From the NCBI GenBank assembly GCA_963971425.1, contig OZ020524.1:15813845-15877844 (forward strand): a stretch of DNA of 64,000 bases. Direction: 5' to 3'. Below the pieces are notes generated by a model that saw nothing but the letters and a program-made list of their open reading frames with translations, had not been told where the DNA came from and made no database searches. The position numbers were made by a program, and so were the translations under genes. Of the stretch, positions 24,073 to 34,909 are shown piece by piece (the first letter of the stretch is position 1; every line of letters begins with the position of its first letter). Source of the stretch: Bryoerythrophyllum caledonicum. Lineage: Eukaryota > Streptophyta > Bryopsida > Pottiales > Pottiaceae.

Positions 24073-25161
24073 ATGCCGAAGAAGAGCAAGAAGAAGAGGG
24101 GTGCTGGAGGCTCAGGTGCTTCCTATGCTCGGAACCCTAGCGATGGTGCTGGTAGTTCTGCATTGGACCTCGACGCCATCGGCCAGGGTTTCGACGACCT
24201 CTCTTTAGGTCCCGAGGACGAAGTGGTAGAGGTCGTTTATGTTGAGCCCTCGTTGAAGAGGGTGGAGTGGGTGCCTTTTGGCGCCCCTATTTCTCGGGAT
24301 TGGTTGCGCCGATGTGTGCAGGATGCTCATGGTGCATGGCGGGACCATCTCCCGAGTGGTGTGGAGCCTGCCCATCTCACCGGGCGCTTGATTCCGGAGG
24401 CAGCGCAGTCCTTTGCCGATGTTGCCGTTGGCGAAGGCGTCGTGGTGGTTGAGCTGAAGGAGGGTCACGTGGATAAGGGTCTCGTTGGCCAGCTTGCTAT
24501 GGCAAGTGCCAGTAGATTGACCATGGAGGAGCGATTGGCGGAGATGGAGCGCCGATTTGAGGAGATGGAGCGCCGTTTTGACACGGAGTTGGCCCGAGAG
24601 AGAGAGGCTGCCAACTCGAATGTTTGCAGAGAGATTGAAGAGTTGCAGCATCGCCTACGCATCAGCGAGGAAGATTGCTTAGAGCAGAAGCAGACTATTG
24701 AGTCCGTCAACAACACCATCCAGTCCCTCAGCGACAACCTGCACCAGCTTCAAACCTACATGAAGAAGGGATTGCGGCTTACAAACAACGTCAAGAAGAG
24801 GGTGGCGCTCACCCTTGCGAGGACAGCTGTGGAGACGGCAGTTGGCAGGACAAAGAGTGACAGCGATACATGGTTGGCTTTCATATGTGATTTCTCAGCT
24901 GCAGACTGGAGTGCGGTGGGTGTCACCAAGAAGCTCGTGAAGGACCTCCTTGCCGATGGTGCATATGAATTCAATGATTTAATTCATAATATGCCAGCTG
25001 AGGAGGTGGTCGGGAGTATTGCAGGCATGCAACATGGATCATATCGCAGCGCATGGGAGGAGATTTTCTATATCGCTTTTAAGAAGCGGGTGTCGGACGA
25101 GGTGTTTGTGGAAGAGGTCGACTTTGCAGCACACCAGCAACAAATGTTAGGAGAGTCCTAG
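24073..25161 (+). CDS. Uncharacterised 362-residue coiled-coil protein
   Basis: A single long open frame starts at ATG 24073 in the context TACCATG. The N-terminus is Lys-rich (MPKKSKKKRG), then a Gly/Ser linker and an acidic DDLSLGPEDEVVEVVYVEP stretch. Residues about 150-225 are a coiled coil (MEERLAEMERRFEEMERRF; later IEELQHRLRISEEDCLEQ), and the last 120 residues are a compact helical domain (TWLAFICDFSAADWSAVG; VKDLLADGAYEFNDLI; YRSAWEEIFYIAFKKRVSD). Codon use and lack of breaks support a real gene. I do not recognise a family. The charged N-terminus could be a nuclear localisation signal (inference). It is divergently arranged with USE1 (about 680 bp between the starts), so they could share an upstream region. 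Confidence 0.7.
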   Translation: MPKKSKKKRGAGGSGASYARNPSDGAGSSALDLDAIGQGFDDLSLGPEDEVVEVVYVEPSLKRVEWVPFGAPISRDWLRRCVQDAHGAWRDHLPSGVEPAHLTGRLIPEAAQSFADVAVGEGVVVVELKEGHVDKGLVGQLAMASASRLTMEERLAEMERRFEEMERRFDTELAREREAANSNVCREIEELQHRLRISEEDCLEQKQTIESVNNTIQSLSDNLHQLQTYMKKGLRLTNNVKKRVALTLARTAVETAVGRTKSDSDTWLAFICDFSAADWSAVGVTKKLVKDLLADGAYEFNDLIHNMPAEEVVGSIAGMQHGSYRSAWEEIFYIAFKKRVSDEVFVEEVDFAAHQQQMLGES

Positions 25162-26090
25162 GTGAGCCTAGTCTCATATGTTCAAGTATCAATTCGGATT
25201 TTGGATTTTTGTTGTTTAGTTAGAGAGCGTTAGATCAGGAGTGATGAGTTTTTGATTTTGTAACGCAATGTCTAGTCTGGGGCATAAACGTTCGTGCGGT
25301 GCTCAGTAAACTTTGAATATCAATTGATTGGCTCTTCAGAACGATTTTGGCCTTGAGTTCTGAAGGTATGTCAGTTTAATACCTCCTTGTCAAGAATAAT
25401 TGTGCCCTCGGTTTAATTCTGTCCCCGGTTCGATACTTAGTTCAAAATTCTGTATTCAAGAATCATTTTCTGAGGATGCGGAACGGCGGTTTAGGGTTTC
25501 ACATGCAATGATCCAGAATCACAACACAAGCAGGTGCAACAAACGAGACCACTATCACAATGACAGAAACGCTGTCCAGACCAACTAGATTAGGACTTCA
25601 GATGCAGTGGTAAAGGGTTTCTACTCTTGGAGGTCTGTGGTCTGATTGATGCTGATGTCATACGGAAGTTGTGTGATATTAAAATGTTGCCCAACGACTC
25701 CATTCCTTGCCATAGGGTAGAGTGTTTGCTCAAACTCTCGAAACAAGCAAGGCAGTCACACGAAACAACACATCAATGCCAATTGCACAACTGGTGAATG
25801 TGCATTTCCCTTGACTAAAACCTAATATTTCGTGCAATGGTGGAGTTCCGGATTCGGAGAACGAGAACTCTAGAGCGAAGATTGACACACAGAACGCTCA
25901 GTTTGACACAATGAACGATGAAGCAGAAAGCAGAAACTCGAATGGAAGAATGCGCAGAATTTTTCAGCTTCTTCGTGTTTCTAGAGCGTCAAGGTATTAC
26001 AGAGCTGGAGACCTAGTCTTGTCGGAAGTACAAGCGACATGGGAGAGAAGGAAAGAATGGGAGAACAGCAACGCATGATCTAGCATCTAG
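25162..26090. other. Intergenic stretch
   Basis: 3' flanks of two convergent genes. Nothing else is seen. Confidence 0.45.
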
Positions 26091-26405
26091 TTAGTTGTTG
26101 AAGAGCGTCTCGTCAATGTCGACGTGAATGTACTCCGTGTCCTCCGTGTCCTTCTTGGGGCGCGGCGGGAGCGGCGTCGCAGCCAGCCCCGTGCCCTTGC
26201 TCGCGTCCTTGGGCCGGCAGTTGCCGAACGACCCGCGCGCACGCTTCCCCTTGGCGGTTCTCTTGTCGCCCCGCCCGCACACAATCTTCGCAGGCGACGA
26301 GGAAACGCGCGCAGACTGAGTCGAGGAAGAAGCGCCCACCAAAGGCGCGCGGAACGCAGACGACGCGCAGCGCAGAGACGACGAAGCGGACACGAGTGAC
26401 GCCAT
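26091..26405 (-). CDS. PSRP4: Plastid-specific 30S ribosomal protein PSRP4 (bTHX / S31)
   Basis: The 104-residue product starts MASLVSASSSLRCASSAFRA, a Ser/Ala-rich chloroplast transit peptide. The mature part opens with CGRGDKRTAKGKRARGSFGN, the Thx family signature (GRGDKKTxxGKR.xxS.GN.RP) found in the small subunit of bacterial and plastid ribosomes, where the peptide sits in the head and stabilises the 16S rRNA. The acidic tail ending YIHVDIDETLFNN matches the plant-specific extension of PSRP4. An in-frame Met 19 codons upstream exists, but the MASL start fits a transit peptide better. GC content is high relative to flanks. No intron is evident in the coding part. Confidence 0.9.
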   Translation of the reverse strand: MASLVSASSSLRCASSAFRAPLVGASSSTQSARVSSSPAKIVCGRGDKRTAKGKRARGSFGNCRPKDASKGTGLAATPLPPRPKKDTEDTEYIHVDIDETLFNN

Positions 26406-27261
26406 GGCTGCAAATAACTCTAGCGAACGGGAGATGGGTCTCGCAAATTCAAGGGCTTTCAATCTGAAATGAGCGCTTCCATCGCCAGGAATTCTTCGAG
26501 ATAAGGTTATGATATCCGAGGTTTTTCTCTTCGTCCCGGCGGGGCCGGTTCGCCCCGGGTATGTGTGTCACTGGGCCAGCTACTATCAGGGCGCCTCTCA
26601 GAACAAGTCTCAGTGACTTGTCGTTGTTTGCGCTGCCTGTGGTGGGTTTTGCGATTTCTCAAGAGATTAATTCCGGCTTTAGCAGCTTGGAGCTCGGATG
26701 GGAATGCGTCAAGGTTCTGATTGCGCGTGGAGCCTGTCTGAGATGCGTGGTGGCGCTTTTCGATGGCAAATCCATGATCACTAGGAGCTGCTGCGGAGCG
26801 TAGGGTTGCGGAGAACATCTATCAACCCTGTGAATCTGGTAGTTTTTCCTCTTTTTTTTTTTTTTTTGGTGGGCGATGGGTTATGGTTGTGTGATTCAAG
26901 CTGTGAGGCGCGTTTGAGGTGCTAGATTGGGTGCAGCGGAGGATGGAAGGTCTGTGCTTAGTTTTCTTGTGTGGACTTAGGGTTGTCTGATTCCGCTTAG
27001 GGTTCAGTAAATTTGATCCGAATTCTAGGATCAGGACGATGGTGGACGTTCCTGTGCTTGGAATTGAAAGAGAGTAACTGGTTGACAGAAATTCTACTTG
27101 GGTCCGGGGTGGTTTGATCCAATTCTCGCTGATTCGTAATTGATGCAAGCACTTGTTAGTATATGGGTTTCTTCACGTGGTTTTCATTTGATGTTTTTCT
27201 GTGCAATGGCTGAGACGGGGGATTCTTTCTTTTTCCTTCTTTCAGAGGAGGAGCTTTGGCT
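26406..27261. other. Divergent intergenic region between PSRP4 and the SANT-ULP1-like gene
   Basis: The two genes face away from each other with about 855 bp between start codons, enough for two promoters. TTTTTCCTTCTTTCAG ending at 27245, 16 bp before the ATG, looks like a splice acceptor, so the right-hand gene may have a 5' UTR intron. Confidence 0.5.
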
Positions 27262-30244
27262 ATGGAAAGTACTGGCGGTGGCGAGGTGGTGCCGTTGTCG
27301 ATGATTCCGCTGCTGGAGGTGGCGTACAGCAAGTGCCAGGAGGAAGAGGGCGGAATGCAGCGGAAGCGGAAACGGTCGTCGAACTGGAGCGAGGCGGAGA
27401 CGCTGCAGCTGCTGGTGCTGCGGAAGGCGCAGCTGCAGCCTGGCAAGGAGTCGAAGGGCATGGCGTGCCCCAAGGGCTCCAGCGCGTGGGACGAGATCGC
27501 TTCGCAGCTCAAGCAGCTCAGCTTCACGCCGCGATCCGGGAAGCACGTCGGCGAGCGCTGGGACACGCTCCGACGCGTCTACATGGACATCGAAGAACAC
27601 TGCTCCAAAACACACCAAACCTACGCCCAAGTCCTCGACGCTAATCGCGACCTCTTCAAGTTCATCCCCTCAGAATACACTCACAAGTGGCATGAACTCA
27701 TCGCCGATTGCAAACCTGGAAAGCGAAGGGGCAAGAAAACCAGCGAACTTCTGCCGAAACCTCAACCTGCACAAGTCTCTCTAGAAGATAATTTCTTCCA
27801 GGTGCCAAATCAAAAATTCTCTGCGGAGGTTGAATTCAGGCCAAGTGACTTAGAAGTGAGTCCAGCGCAGACTACTTCTGGAAAGATTGCGTCTGCGTTT
27901 GGGACGTTGATCAGCGATATCGAGTGTATTCTTTCATGCCGGAAAGATCAGGATAAGTTGAGATGTGCTGATGACAGTAATGGCAACGTTGGAGTAGCTG
28001 ATGCCAAGGTGAAGGTGGTTGCGTCTTTGCAGTCTGTGTTGGCTGCTTTGAAGAGTGCTTCGGAATTTACAAGTTCAGGTAAGTGGTGTATTTTTTTTCA
28101 TTTGGTAGCAGATGTGAAATATGTGTACATTCAGGAGTTAACTGGTTGTGATATGCTTCTTTTTCTATGGTTTGAAACCTGGATTGGACATCCGTGTTTT
28201 TTGTTTGGTTTTGGTTTCCAGAGTCATACCTTCTTAAAATAGACAAGCGTGAATTGAATCTTGTGGAGCATAATGTGCGTGCTTTTTCGGAAAGGCAGCA
28301 ACCGAGGTGTGCTTTCATCTGCCCAGTTAAGGATTGTATGACAGTTTTGGCTCTGGAAATCACCTTGTTGAACAGTTTTGGCTTGGTAATTTTGTCTTGA
28401 AGTGACAGAAAAACTTTATGAGAGCCTTGATAATCTATTGTTGTGAGGTTTGTCAGGTTTAATGGTACAGTTGAATCGACCTTCAGGAAGGTCGTGTGGC
28501 CGCCAGATGATTCAGATCCTGTGATTGTCTTACCTGACGATGTGAAGTCTCTAGAGCCGGGAGAGCAGTTGTCTGACAACATTGTAAACTTCTATTTGAA
28601 GTGAGTGACATCTTCTGATCCAAATCAGCACGTACTAATTCTTCCTCAAGTTATTACAGTTGTTTCAATTTCATGAGCAGAGGTCTTAGCTCCAAGACAA
28701 CTATTTGACAATCTAGAGAATTGCTTACTTGTTGCAGACCTTGGCTCAGTCAGAAGCAGAAAATGAACACCTGCTGTGCAAGAAAAAGAGCTCTGGCAGG
28801 CTTGGGCTTAGATTGAATGACTGTTGTTGATCTTTCTTCATGTTACTCCCTCTGAAAATTATATTATTTCCCTTACAATGTAACTTCTTTACTTTCAGTC
28901 TAGGTAGCGGTAGGCCGACCATCTTAGCACATCCGTTTTGTCATCTTGCAGATATCTTCATAGTAAATACACACGAATTCCAGATGTACAAATCTTCAAA
29001 CCTTTCACAAAGAATATTTCGGCTAATTTAAATGCCCTCAAGTATGGGAGTGTACGACAGTGGATGAGAAGCATTTTTTACAAGAGCTATGTTTTGATCC
29101 CAGTTTTTAAAGAGTAAGTCTCTGTACTCCATTGAGCCCTTTTTTTTTCTCCTGCTGGACTCTTCACAAGAATGCCTCAATTCCAAAAGGGCCACCTACT
29201 TACACTTGTGTGTTTCTTGGTTGCGCAAACAATAGGGAACAGTGGAGTCTTGTCATCATATGTTTCCCCGGAAGACCTCTTGCAGGTAACAATCATGAAC
29301 GTGTCCTCTGGTTCTCTCATTGAATTCTGGCTGAGGTTGTGCACAACCAATACTTCCTTTGTGAAAAATAAGATAGTCTTTCTTTCCAGCAAGGTTAACA
29401 TTATAAAGTGGTGTGGGTGTGCAGAAGTATTGGAGTCACGAGTAGTAGCGCCTTGCATTTTGCACCTCAATCCATCAAGACAGAAGGCTCACCGAGATTT
29501 GGAGAGACACATAAGATTGTAACGATCCAATCATGTAGCATCAGCTATTTGTTGTTCGCATGATAATAGGATTCTGACCAGAGTTTCTGGGGGTTATTCT
29601 CACATGTTTGCTGATTGAAGTTTATGGTTGATTTGCAGCATACTGCTCATGGAGTGGACTTGGCAAAGTGGACGCACTTGTGTCCCAAACGAGATATCAG
29701 ATATTCCCTTTCACTCAGTCGTGGTAAGCAGAACTTCACGAAATTGTTTCATTAAAACCTGAAGATAGATCATTAGCCCAGCCCAACCTTGATTTCTGAT
29801 GATTAATCTAGACATCTCCTCTCTAGGCTTCGAAACTGTCCAAATTGCGCATATATTAGAGATCTTCTCACACTAAAACTATTTGCAAAGTGAGCATGAC
29901 CTCTTTTGATGATGTGATGATTTGAAGGTTCCCCAAGAAGGAAATAGCGACGATGCTGGTTTATTCATATTGCAATACGCGGAGCTTCTCCTCAAGAATG
30001 GACCCGAGACCTTCAATCTGGCACAGAGTACAGGCTTCCCCTTCGTAAGTGTACTGGGCTTACATGATGTTTTAGACATCCTCGTTCCATCTCTTTGGTC
30101 ACATGATTCTAATGTTGCATTTGCATGTCACAACAGCTCACAGATTCATGGTTTGGACCAGCTTCCACTACTGCCATGGCGATGCGGACGAGCATCAGGC
30201 AGGTTTTGCTGGACATGAAAGATCAAGAGGCGGCCCCAGGCTGA
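27262..30244 (+). CDS. Myb/SANT-like (trihelix-type) protein fused to a ULP1/SENP-like C48 domain lacking all catalytic residues
   Basis: Nine exons join in frame with GT-AG borders: 27262-28078, 28222-28306, 28457-28600, 28952-29113, 29236-29285, 29425-29518, 29639-29723, 29928-30044 and 30137-30244, giving 553 residues. Residues about 39-107 form a trihelix/SANT-like unit with W42, W76 and W100 and a basic lead-in (QRKRKRSSNW). Residues about 310-540 follow the plant ULP1/SENP (C48) fold in order: LEPGEQLSDNIVNFYLKYL, RQWMRSIFYKSYVLIPVFKE, EQWSLVIICFPG, APCILHLN, VPQEGNSDDAGLFILQY, LTDSWFGPAS. Active family members have HWSL, ILH(M/L)D, PQQ and DCG. Here the aligned residues are Q405, N435, E483 and A489, so SUMO-protease chemistry should be absent. 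The frame is open and splice signals are sound, suggesting a maintained protein that might bind SUMO or SUMO-modified chromatin factors (inference). The real ATG is 27262. The intron between exons 3 and 4 is the least certain, since a candidate extra exon exists near 28.74 kb. Confidence 0.82.
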
Positions 30245-30997
30245 TCATGCTAGAGGTAGTCTCTTTGGCCACCACCAAGAGGAATCATCATGTATTTATA
30301 CCATTTCCACGTAATTTATACGTATTGAGTCGTTCTTTCTCCTTCATTTGTAAAGTCACCCAAAGTCCCAATTATACCCCCTCCCTTTTTATTTATAAAT
30401 CTCTTTTTTCACTCCTTAGATCAATGAAGCTCAAAGTGGTCCTGGTGGTCTCTAAACTAGAGTTTAAAGTAGTTGTGGCTGTCTTTGAGAATGAAGGAGA
30501 CGCCATGTTGTACCATGAGTCATAGCCACTTTTTTCTTCCTTGAGCTCATTCTAGACTGATTTCCAACTGTTTAGGGCTGATTTTAAATGAGAGAGGAGG
30601 TCATAACCCACCTTACTTTACAAATAACTTCATTGTGGAACAACATTGATTTTGTAGAGGTCATAAGCTAGCAGAGGTTATAACTCACTGATAGGTGAGT
30701 TATAACCTCTGAATCTTCAATCCAAACAAGTTTAGTAAGTCTTGCTAAACTTTCATATACTTTATGTATTCTACAAAGTAAAATGCGCAGGAGCCCGACT
30801 AACGTTTCAGGGTTAAACATTGAGATGGAGCGGCATCATTGCAACTGAGAAAGTAGGTCAAAATTATTATTATTACCAGAAGTGAAAGTAATCTTCCATC
30901 TGACGCCTTCAATGCAACTTCTCTGATCCAGAGTCCTAGTGTGAAAGAAAAATGTTCACAAATGAATATACCCCTTGTTTCTAAGAAATGTATATGA
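30245..30997. other. Intergenic stretch with a family-B repeat fragment
   Basis: Lies between convergent genes. At about 30690-30815, CAATCCAAACAAGTTTAGTA, CTTGCTAAACTTT and a terminal CAGGGTTAA match part of the repeat at 19.9-20.3 kb. Nothing else is seen. Confidence 0.5.
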
Positions 30998-32487
30998 TCA
31001 AGCAGGCGACTCGAGCTCAACCGCGTTGTTGATGTTGGCAAAGCCATCATTCTTCACCTGTGCAGACACATCATCAATGGCGGCGCTCAACTGCGCAATC
31101 CGCTCATTCAAGTTCCTCCGCGTGCTCTGCATGAGAATCATATATAAATAAATAAATAAATAAATAATGAGCGAAAATGTAGTATTGTAATAAACAAAAA
31201 TTCGTAAGAAACGCGGATGAGTTCTGGTTGTTTTAGTTTTTTTTTCACCTCAAGGCTCTCATCATCTTCCATCTTCGATGCCAGTTCATCTTCCTTTCCA
31301 GTTTGAACCCGTTCCAAAGACTTGGTGATCTGACAATCAAATGAAGATGAAAAATCAGTCACTTCCATGAACATGTCTCCCAAATTACTCTTGTTCCTTA
31401 TCATAAATGACATGGATGAAAAAGCTGGCTTTATACAACAATCATCACGAACCCCAAAAGAAAACAATGCCTGTGAAGGAACTGTATTCCTACACATCAT
31501 ACAAGAAGCAAGATAATGTTATGAAAAGATTACCTGAGGTGCAAGCGCATAGCCTAAGGCACCGAAGACTAACCCGCCCAGAAAGAAACCAGCCACAAAG
31601 TCACCTCCACCTCCTCGTCTGTTCAAAAATTACCAGAATATAATACACTAGAGGTTAGAGACCTCCACATTCAATCAAACAGATTATGTCTAGGATACTA
31701 GGCAACAAGGTAGGCCTTGTTCTCAATCCCCTACACTGATTATCCTAGTTACTAACATCTTTACAAAGTCTGTTGTGGATACAATATCATTATAGATATC
31801 TAGAGCAATTTAGGGCTGACCTTGAAAATGAGAATAGAGGTCAAAACTCTGGGTATCCTTGCTTGAACTCTATTAGATAGTATGTTCTAAATAGGATGAT
31901 GGGGCATGCACCTGTATTCAGCAGCAACAAGGGCTCGCTTGCCAGAGACTTGCGATGGCCAGATCCGTCGAAGCTGAGAAAGCCGGAGTGAAGACCTCTG
32001 AGAAGCACCTGCTCACCAACAACATACATTGCACATGAACATAACAACACCAACCACATAATCACCTGAAAGGCAATCACATCTTCATTCCTCGGAATAA
32101 AGACATCCAAAACTAGGTTTTCCAGCACTTTTTTAATTTTGTACTCTGACCCAATAGAGCGAAGGCAATTTGAAAATGGAGACAACTCCTTTTGCGAAAC
32201 TCATCAGAATGTTTACATTGTTACTGTAAAGCTAAGTCACTCTTGATCGCAGAAAAAGGTGTCTGAAACCTAAACCCCCAAACCAAACCCTCGTCGCAAA
32301 CTTCGAGGCTAGATTGGTCTCCCCATAGCCCCAACTAGAAAAACAGGAATCATGTTTCCTCTCACACCAAAACTGCAATTGCGAACTGCATTCAGAGTGT
32401 CTGTTGTTGCTGATTGAGTGTACCTGGGAGAGGATTGAGGTGCAATGTGGAAGTGGTCCACAATGCGGTGCAAGAGGAGGAAGCCAT
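30998..32487 (-). CDS. Chloroplast inner-envelope membrane protein (Arabidopsis At1g42960-like), five exons
   Basis: Exons 32424-32487, 31912-32008, 31534-31618, 31249-31329 and 30998-31126 join in phase to 151 residues. The N-terminus (MASSSCTALWTTSTLHLNPL) and Ser/Arg-rich continuation form a transit peptide ending near KRALVAAEYR. Then RRGGGGDFVAGFFLGGLVFG and ALGYALAPQ make a Gly-rich single membrane span. The C-terminal part is a soluble helix (STRRNLNERIAQLSAAIDDV). This arrangement matches the small plant family represented by At1g42960, reported at the chloroplast inner envelope; its biochemical role is not established. All introns are GT-AG. A 1.55-kb foldback element begins 88 bp upstream of the ATG. 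Confidence 0.85.
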
Positions 32488-32574
32488 GGTGGAATGCAGC
32501 GATGGCGAGAGTGATGGCAGCGAGAAGGCGGTGTGATGAGCGAGCGAGGGAGGCGATGCGAACGAGGCGCGCCT

Positions 32575-34127
32575 CGGCACTATCTCCCAGTCAAGTTCGG
32601 GGATAGTGCCGCCTGCCCGGCTGCCATAGCTGCCCGTCTCTCCTTGGCCCTCCTACGCTCCCAGACGCTCCCTACGCTCCCAAAGTCTCACCGAGCCTTC
32701 CCGCTTCTTCCTGCTTAGAAGTTACTCTCTCCTTCCTTCGCAGCAGCTCTCACTCCGCTCCAAAAACCAGTAACCCTAAAACCCTATGAGTGTTGCGACA
32801 TGTACTCGTGTTATGTATTTGAGATGCAACTAAATATCCTGCCAGAATTGAAACCAAATCGAGAATATGTTACAAAGCCACCACTCCTATCTACAAAAAC
32901 TCGAGCCTTATTACTAATGGACTAACCTCAATGACCTCAATGAGGTGCCAATTGACTCAACCACTCCTACCTCCAAGAAGAACTCTAGTTTCACTCAGAG
33001 GGCGCCGGTGCAATTCGTGTGCAATTCGTGTGCACATCGTGTGATGGGATTCCTACACAAACCAGTGACCCTAAGACCTTGATGCCGTGCACACCACCTC
33101 ATATTGTGCTGCAAATTGTGTGTACATTGTGTAGAAATTGCAATAATTACCATAGAAACTAGTGTCCTTGACAGCCCTAAAATTTGAATGATTTCCTCAC
33201 AGATGTATTTGCAATGCACATCACCTTAAATTGATGTTGAAATTGTTGTGCACATCATTCCATCACAGTGCATGTGATGAAACTACAGAATCAACCAGTC
33301 CAGTGACCCTCACTTTTTCACATTGCAAACTTGAGCATGCATAATTACACATGTGATGAAATAAGTGCTCTTGACACTCTAAAACCTTGTGTGATGTTGT
33401 TTGATTACAATTATGTGCATCTCGAGATGTGTGTACACTTCTTTTTGCCATTAGCGAACTTCTAAATCGCAAAGTGCATGTCATTGGATATCTGCAGAAA
33501 CCAATCACCATGATGTAAATCTTCTCAAAACTCGTGTTCTTTTCTGCTTTCATATGTTATGTACTTGTGATTTGTACTTCAAGTACTTTGAGTACTTTTG
33601 ATTGTCGGTGACCATCACAACGGGGTAGGGCTGCTTGATGGAGAGTAGCCCATGTGAGTTGTGAATACTCCTCTTGTTGCAAGGCGTAATATGAACAGGC
33701 TTTGTTCACGTCGCCCTCCGAGTGAAACTAGAGTTCTTCTTGGACGTAGGAGTGGTTGAGTCAATTGGCACCTCATTGAGGTCAATTCATTAGAAATGGG
33801 ACTAGAGTTTTTGTAGTTAGGAGTGGTGGCTTTGTAACATATACTTGGTTTGGTTTCAATTCTGGCCGGATATTTTGTTGCATCTCAAAGTACATAACAC
33901 GAGTACATGTTGCAACTCATAGGGTTTTAGGGTTACTGGTTTTTGGAGCAGAGTGAGAGCTGTTGCAAAGGAAGGAGAGACTACCGTAACTTCTAAGCAG
34001 GAAGAAGCGGGAAGGCTGAGGAGCGTAGGGAGCGTCTGGGAGCGTAGGAGGCCCAAGGAGAGGCGGGCAGCTATGGCAGCCGCGCAGGCGGCACTATCCC
34101 CCAATTTGACTGGGAGATAGTGCCGCG
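32575..34127. mobile_element. Foldback element, ~1.55 kb, arms ~420 bp, beside the envelope-protein gene
   Basis: The left arm (about 32575-33005) and right arm (about 33705-34127) are inverted copies, more than 85% alike by eye. Ends read CGGCACTATCTCCCAGTCAA inward on both sides, and the terminal 35-40 bp are themselves palindromic (GGCACTATC...GATAGTGCC). Shared internal phrases include TAACTTCTAAGCAGGAAGAA, GAACTCTAGTTTCACTC and GGTGCCAATTGACTCAACCA. The 700-bp centre has degenerate repeats around ACCAGTGACCCTAA and GTGTGCACATC. No coding capacity and no clear target duplication are seen. Confidence 0.75.
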
Positions 34128-34256
34128 GCAAGGCGCGGCGAGGAAGAGTACCCTTGCACCCTAGGCCCTAGGATTGGGCCGAATAATCATTTATTTCTAA
34201 AAATTAGAAGTTTGTCAAAGTGCAAAAAATGTTAAAAAACCTGTTTTTTCACCATG

Positions 34257-34481
34257 TTAACCACTAAAGGCCCAAGACGTTTGAGAGGAATCTCTACTCC
34301 GCTGTTTATAATTTGTCAAGATGAACTTTTTGAGAATGTATCCGTAGGATCTTCTTCTAACCTTGTATGAGATGATGTGGTTAAAATTTTGTGGATTTTG
34401 ACCGTACGGATTGAAAGGTGGTTGGAGTCAAAGTTAAAAAGTTTGTACCCAATAGGTAGACTTGGGTCTATAGGGGTTAAA
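34257..34481 (-). repeat. Dispersed repeat family A, minus-strand copy
   Basis: The complement of the family core is seen: GATCTTCTTCTAACCTTGTA, ATGATGTGGTTAAAATTTTG and TTTTGACCGTACGGATTGA. It is bounded by AACCACTAAAGG on the left and TATAGGGGTTAA on the right. Confidence 0.65.
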
Positions 34482-34909
34482 AACATTGAAGCTTTAGAAA
34501 AAGAAATTTGGCATCTATTTATAGAAATTATTTTTAGCCGAATCCGGCCCTTGGATATGGGTAGTCGGGTATGGATACCCTGACGTCAATTCTATTTTGA
34601 TTTGTTTTGGCACATGCTAGTTGCTATATTGGTAATTTTGAGGCAATTTCTGTCGAGTGAGAAGATTTTTACAGCCAAGGATTGATTTTGCAACCTCATG
34701 TCTTTGGGTATCTTATATTATCACCCAATGGGTAGTTTAGGTCATCTCGGATTGGGCCAAGGTTGTCCCGGCGTCCGTCTGTCCGGTAGTGTCCGTCCGT
34801 CCCATTGTTCGTCTGATAGAGGTTGTTGTCCGTCCGATAAGGATCAATGTTGGTTTGGCCAGGGCAATAGGTAAATCAATTTATCCACTACCACGAAGGC
34901 AACTACGTG
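34482..34909. other. Short gene-free stretch
   Basis: Nothing recognised; a GTCCGTCCGT-type short repeat lies near 34775-34835. Confidence 0.5.

Noticed and set aside
26822-27630. Minus-strand frames overlapping the SANT-type exon
   Set aside because: Shadows of the plus-strand coding exon and its leader; no domain on the minus strand.
28740-28800. Possible extra exon between exons 3 and 4 of the SANT-ULP1-like gene
   Set aside because: An acceptor (TTGTTGCAG) is present, but joining directly from 28600 to 28952 gives the expected FYLKYL motif, so the extra exon is not needed.
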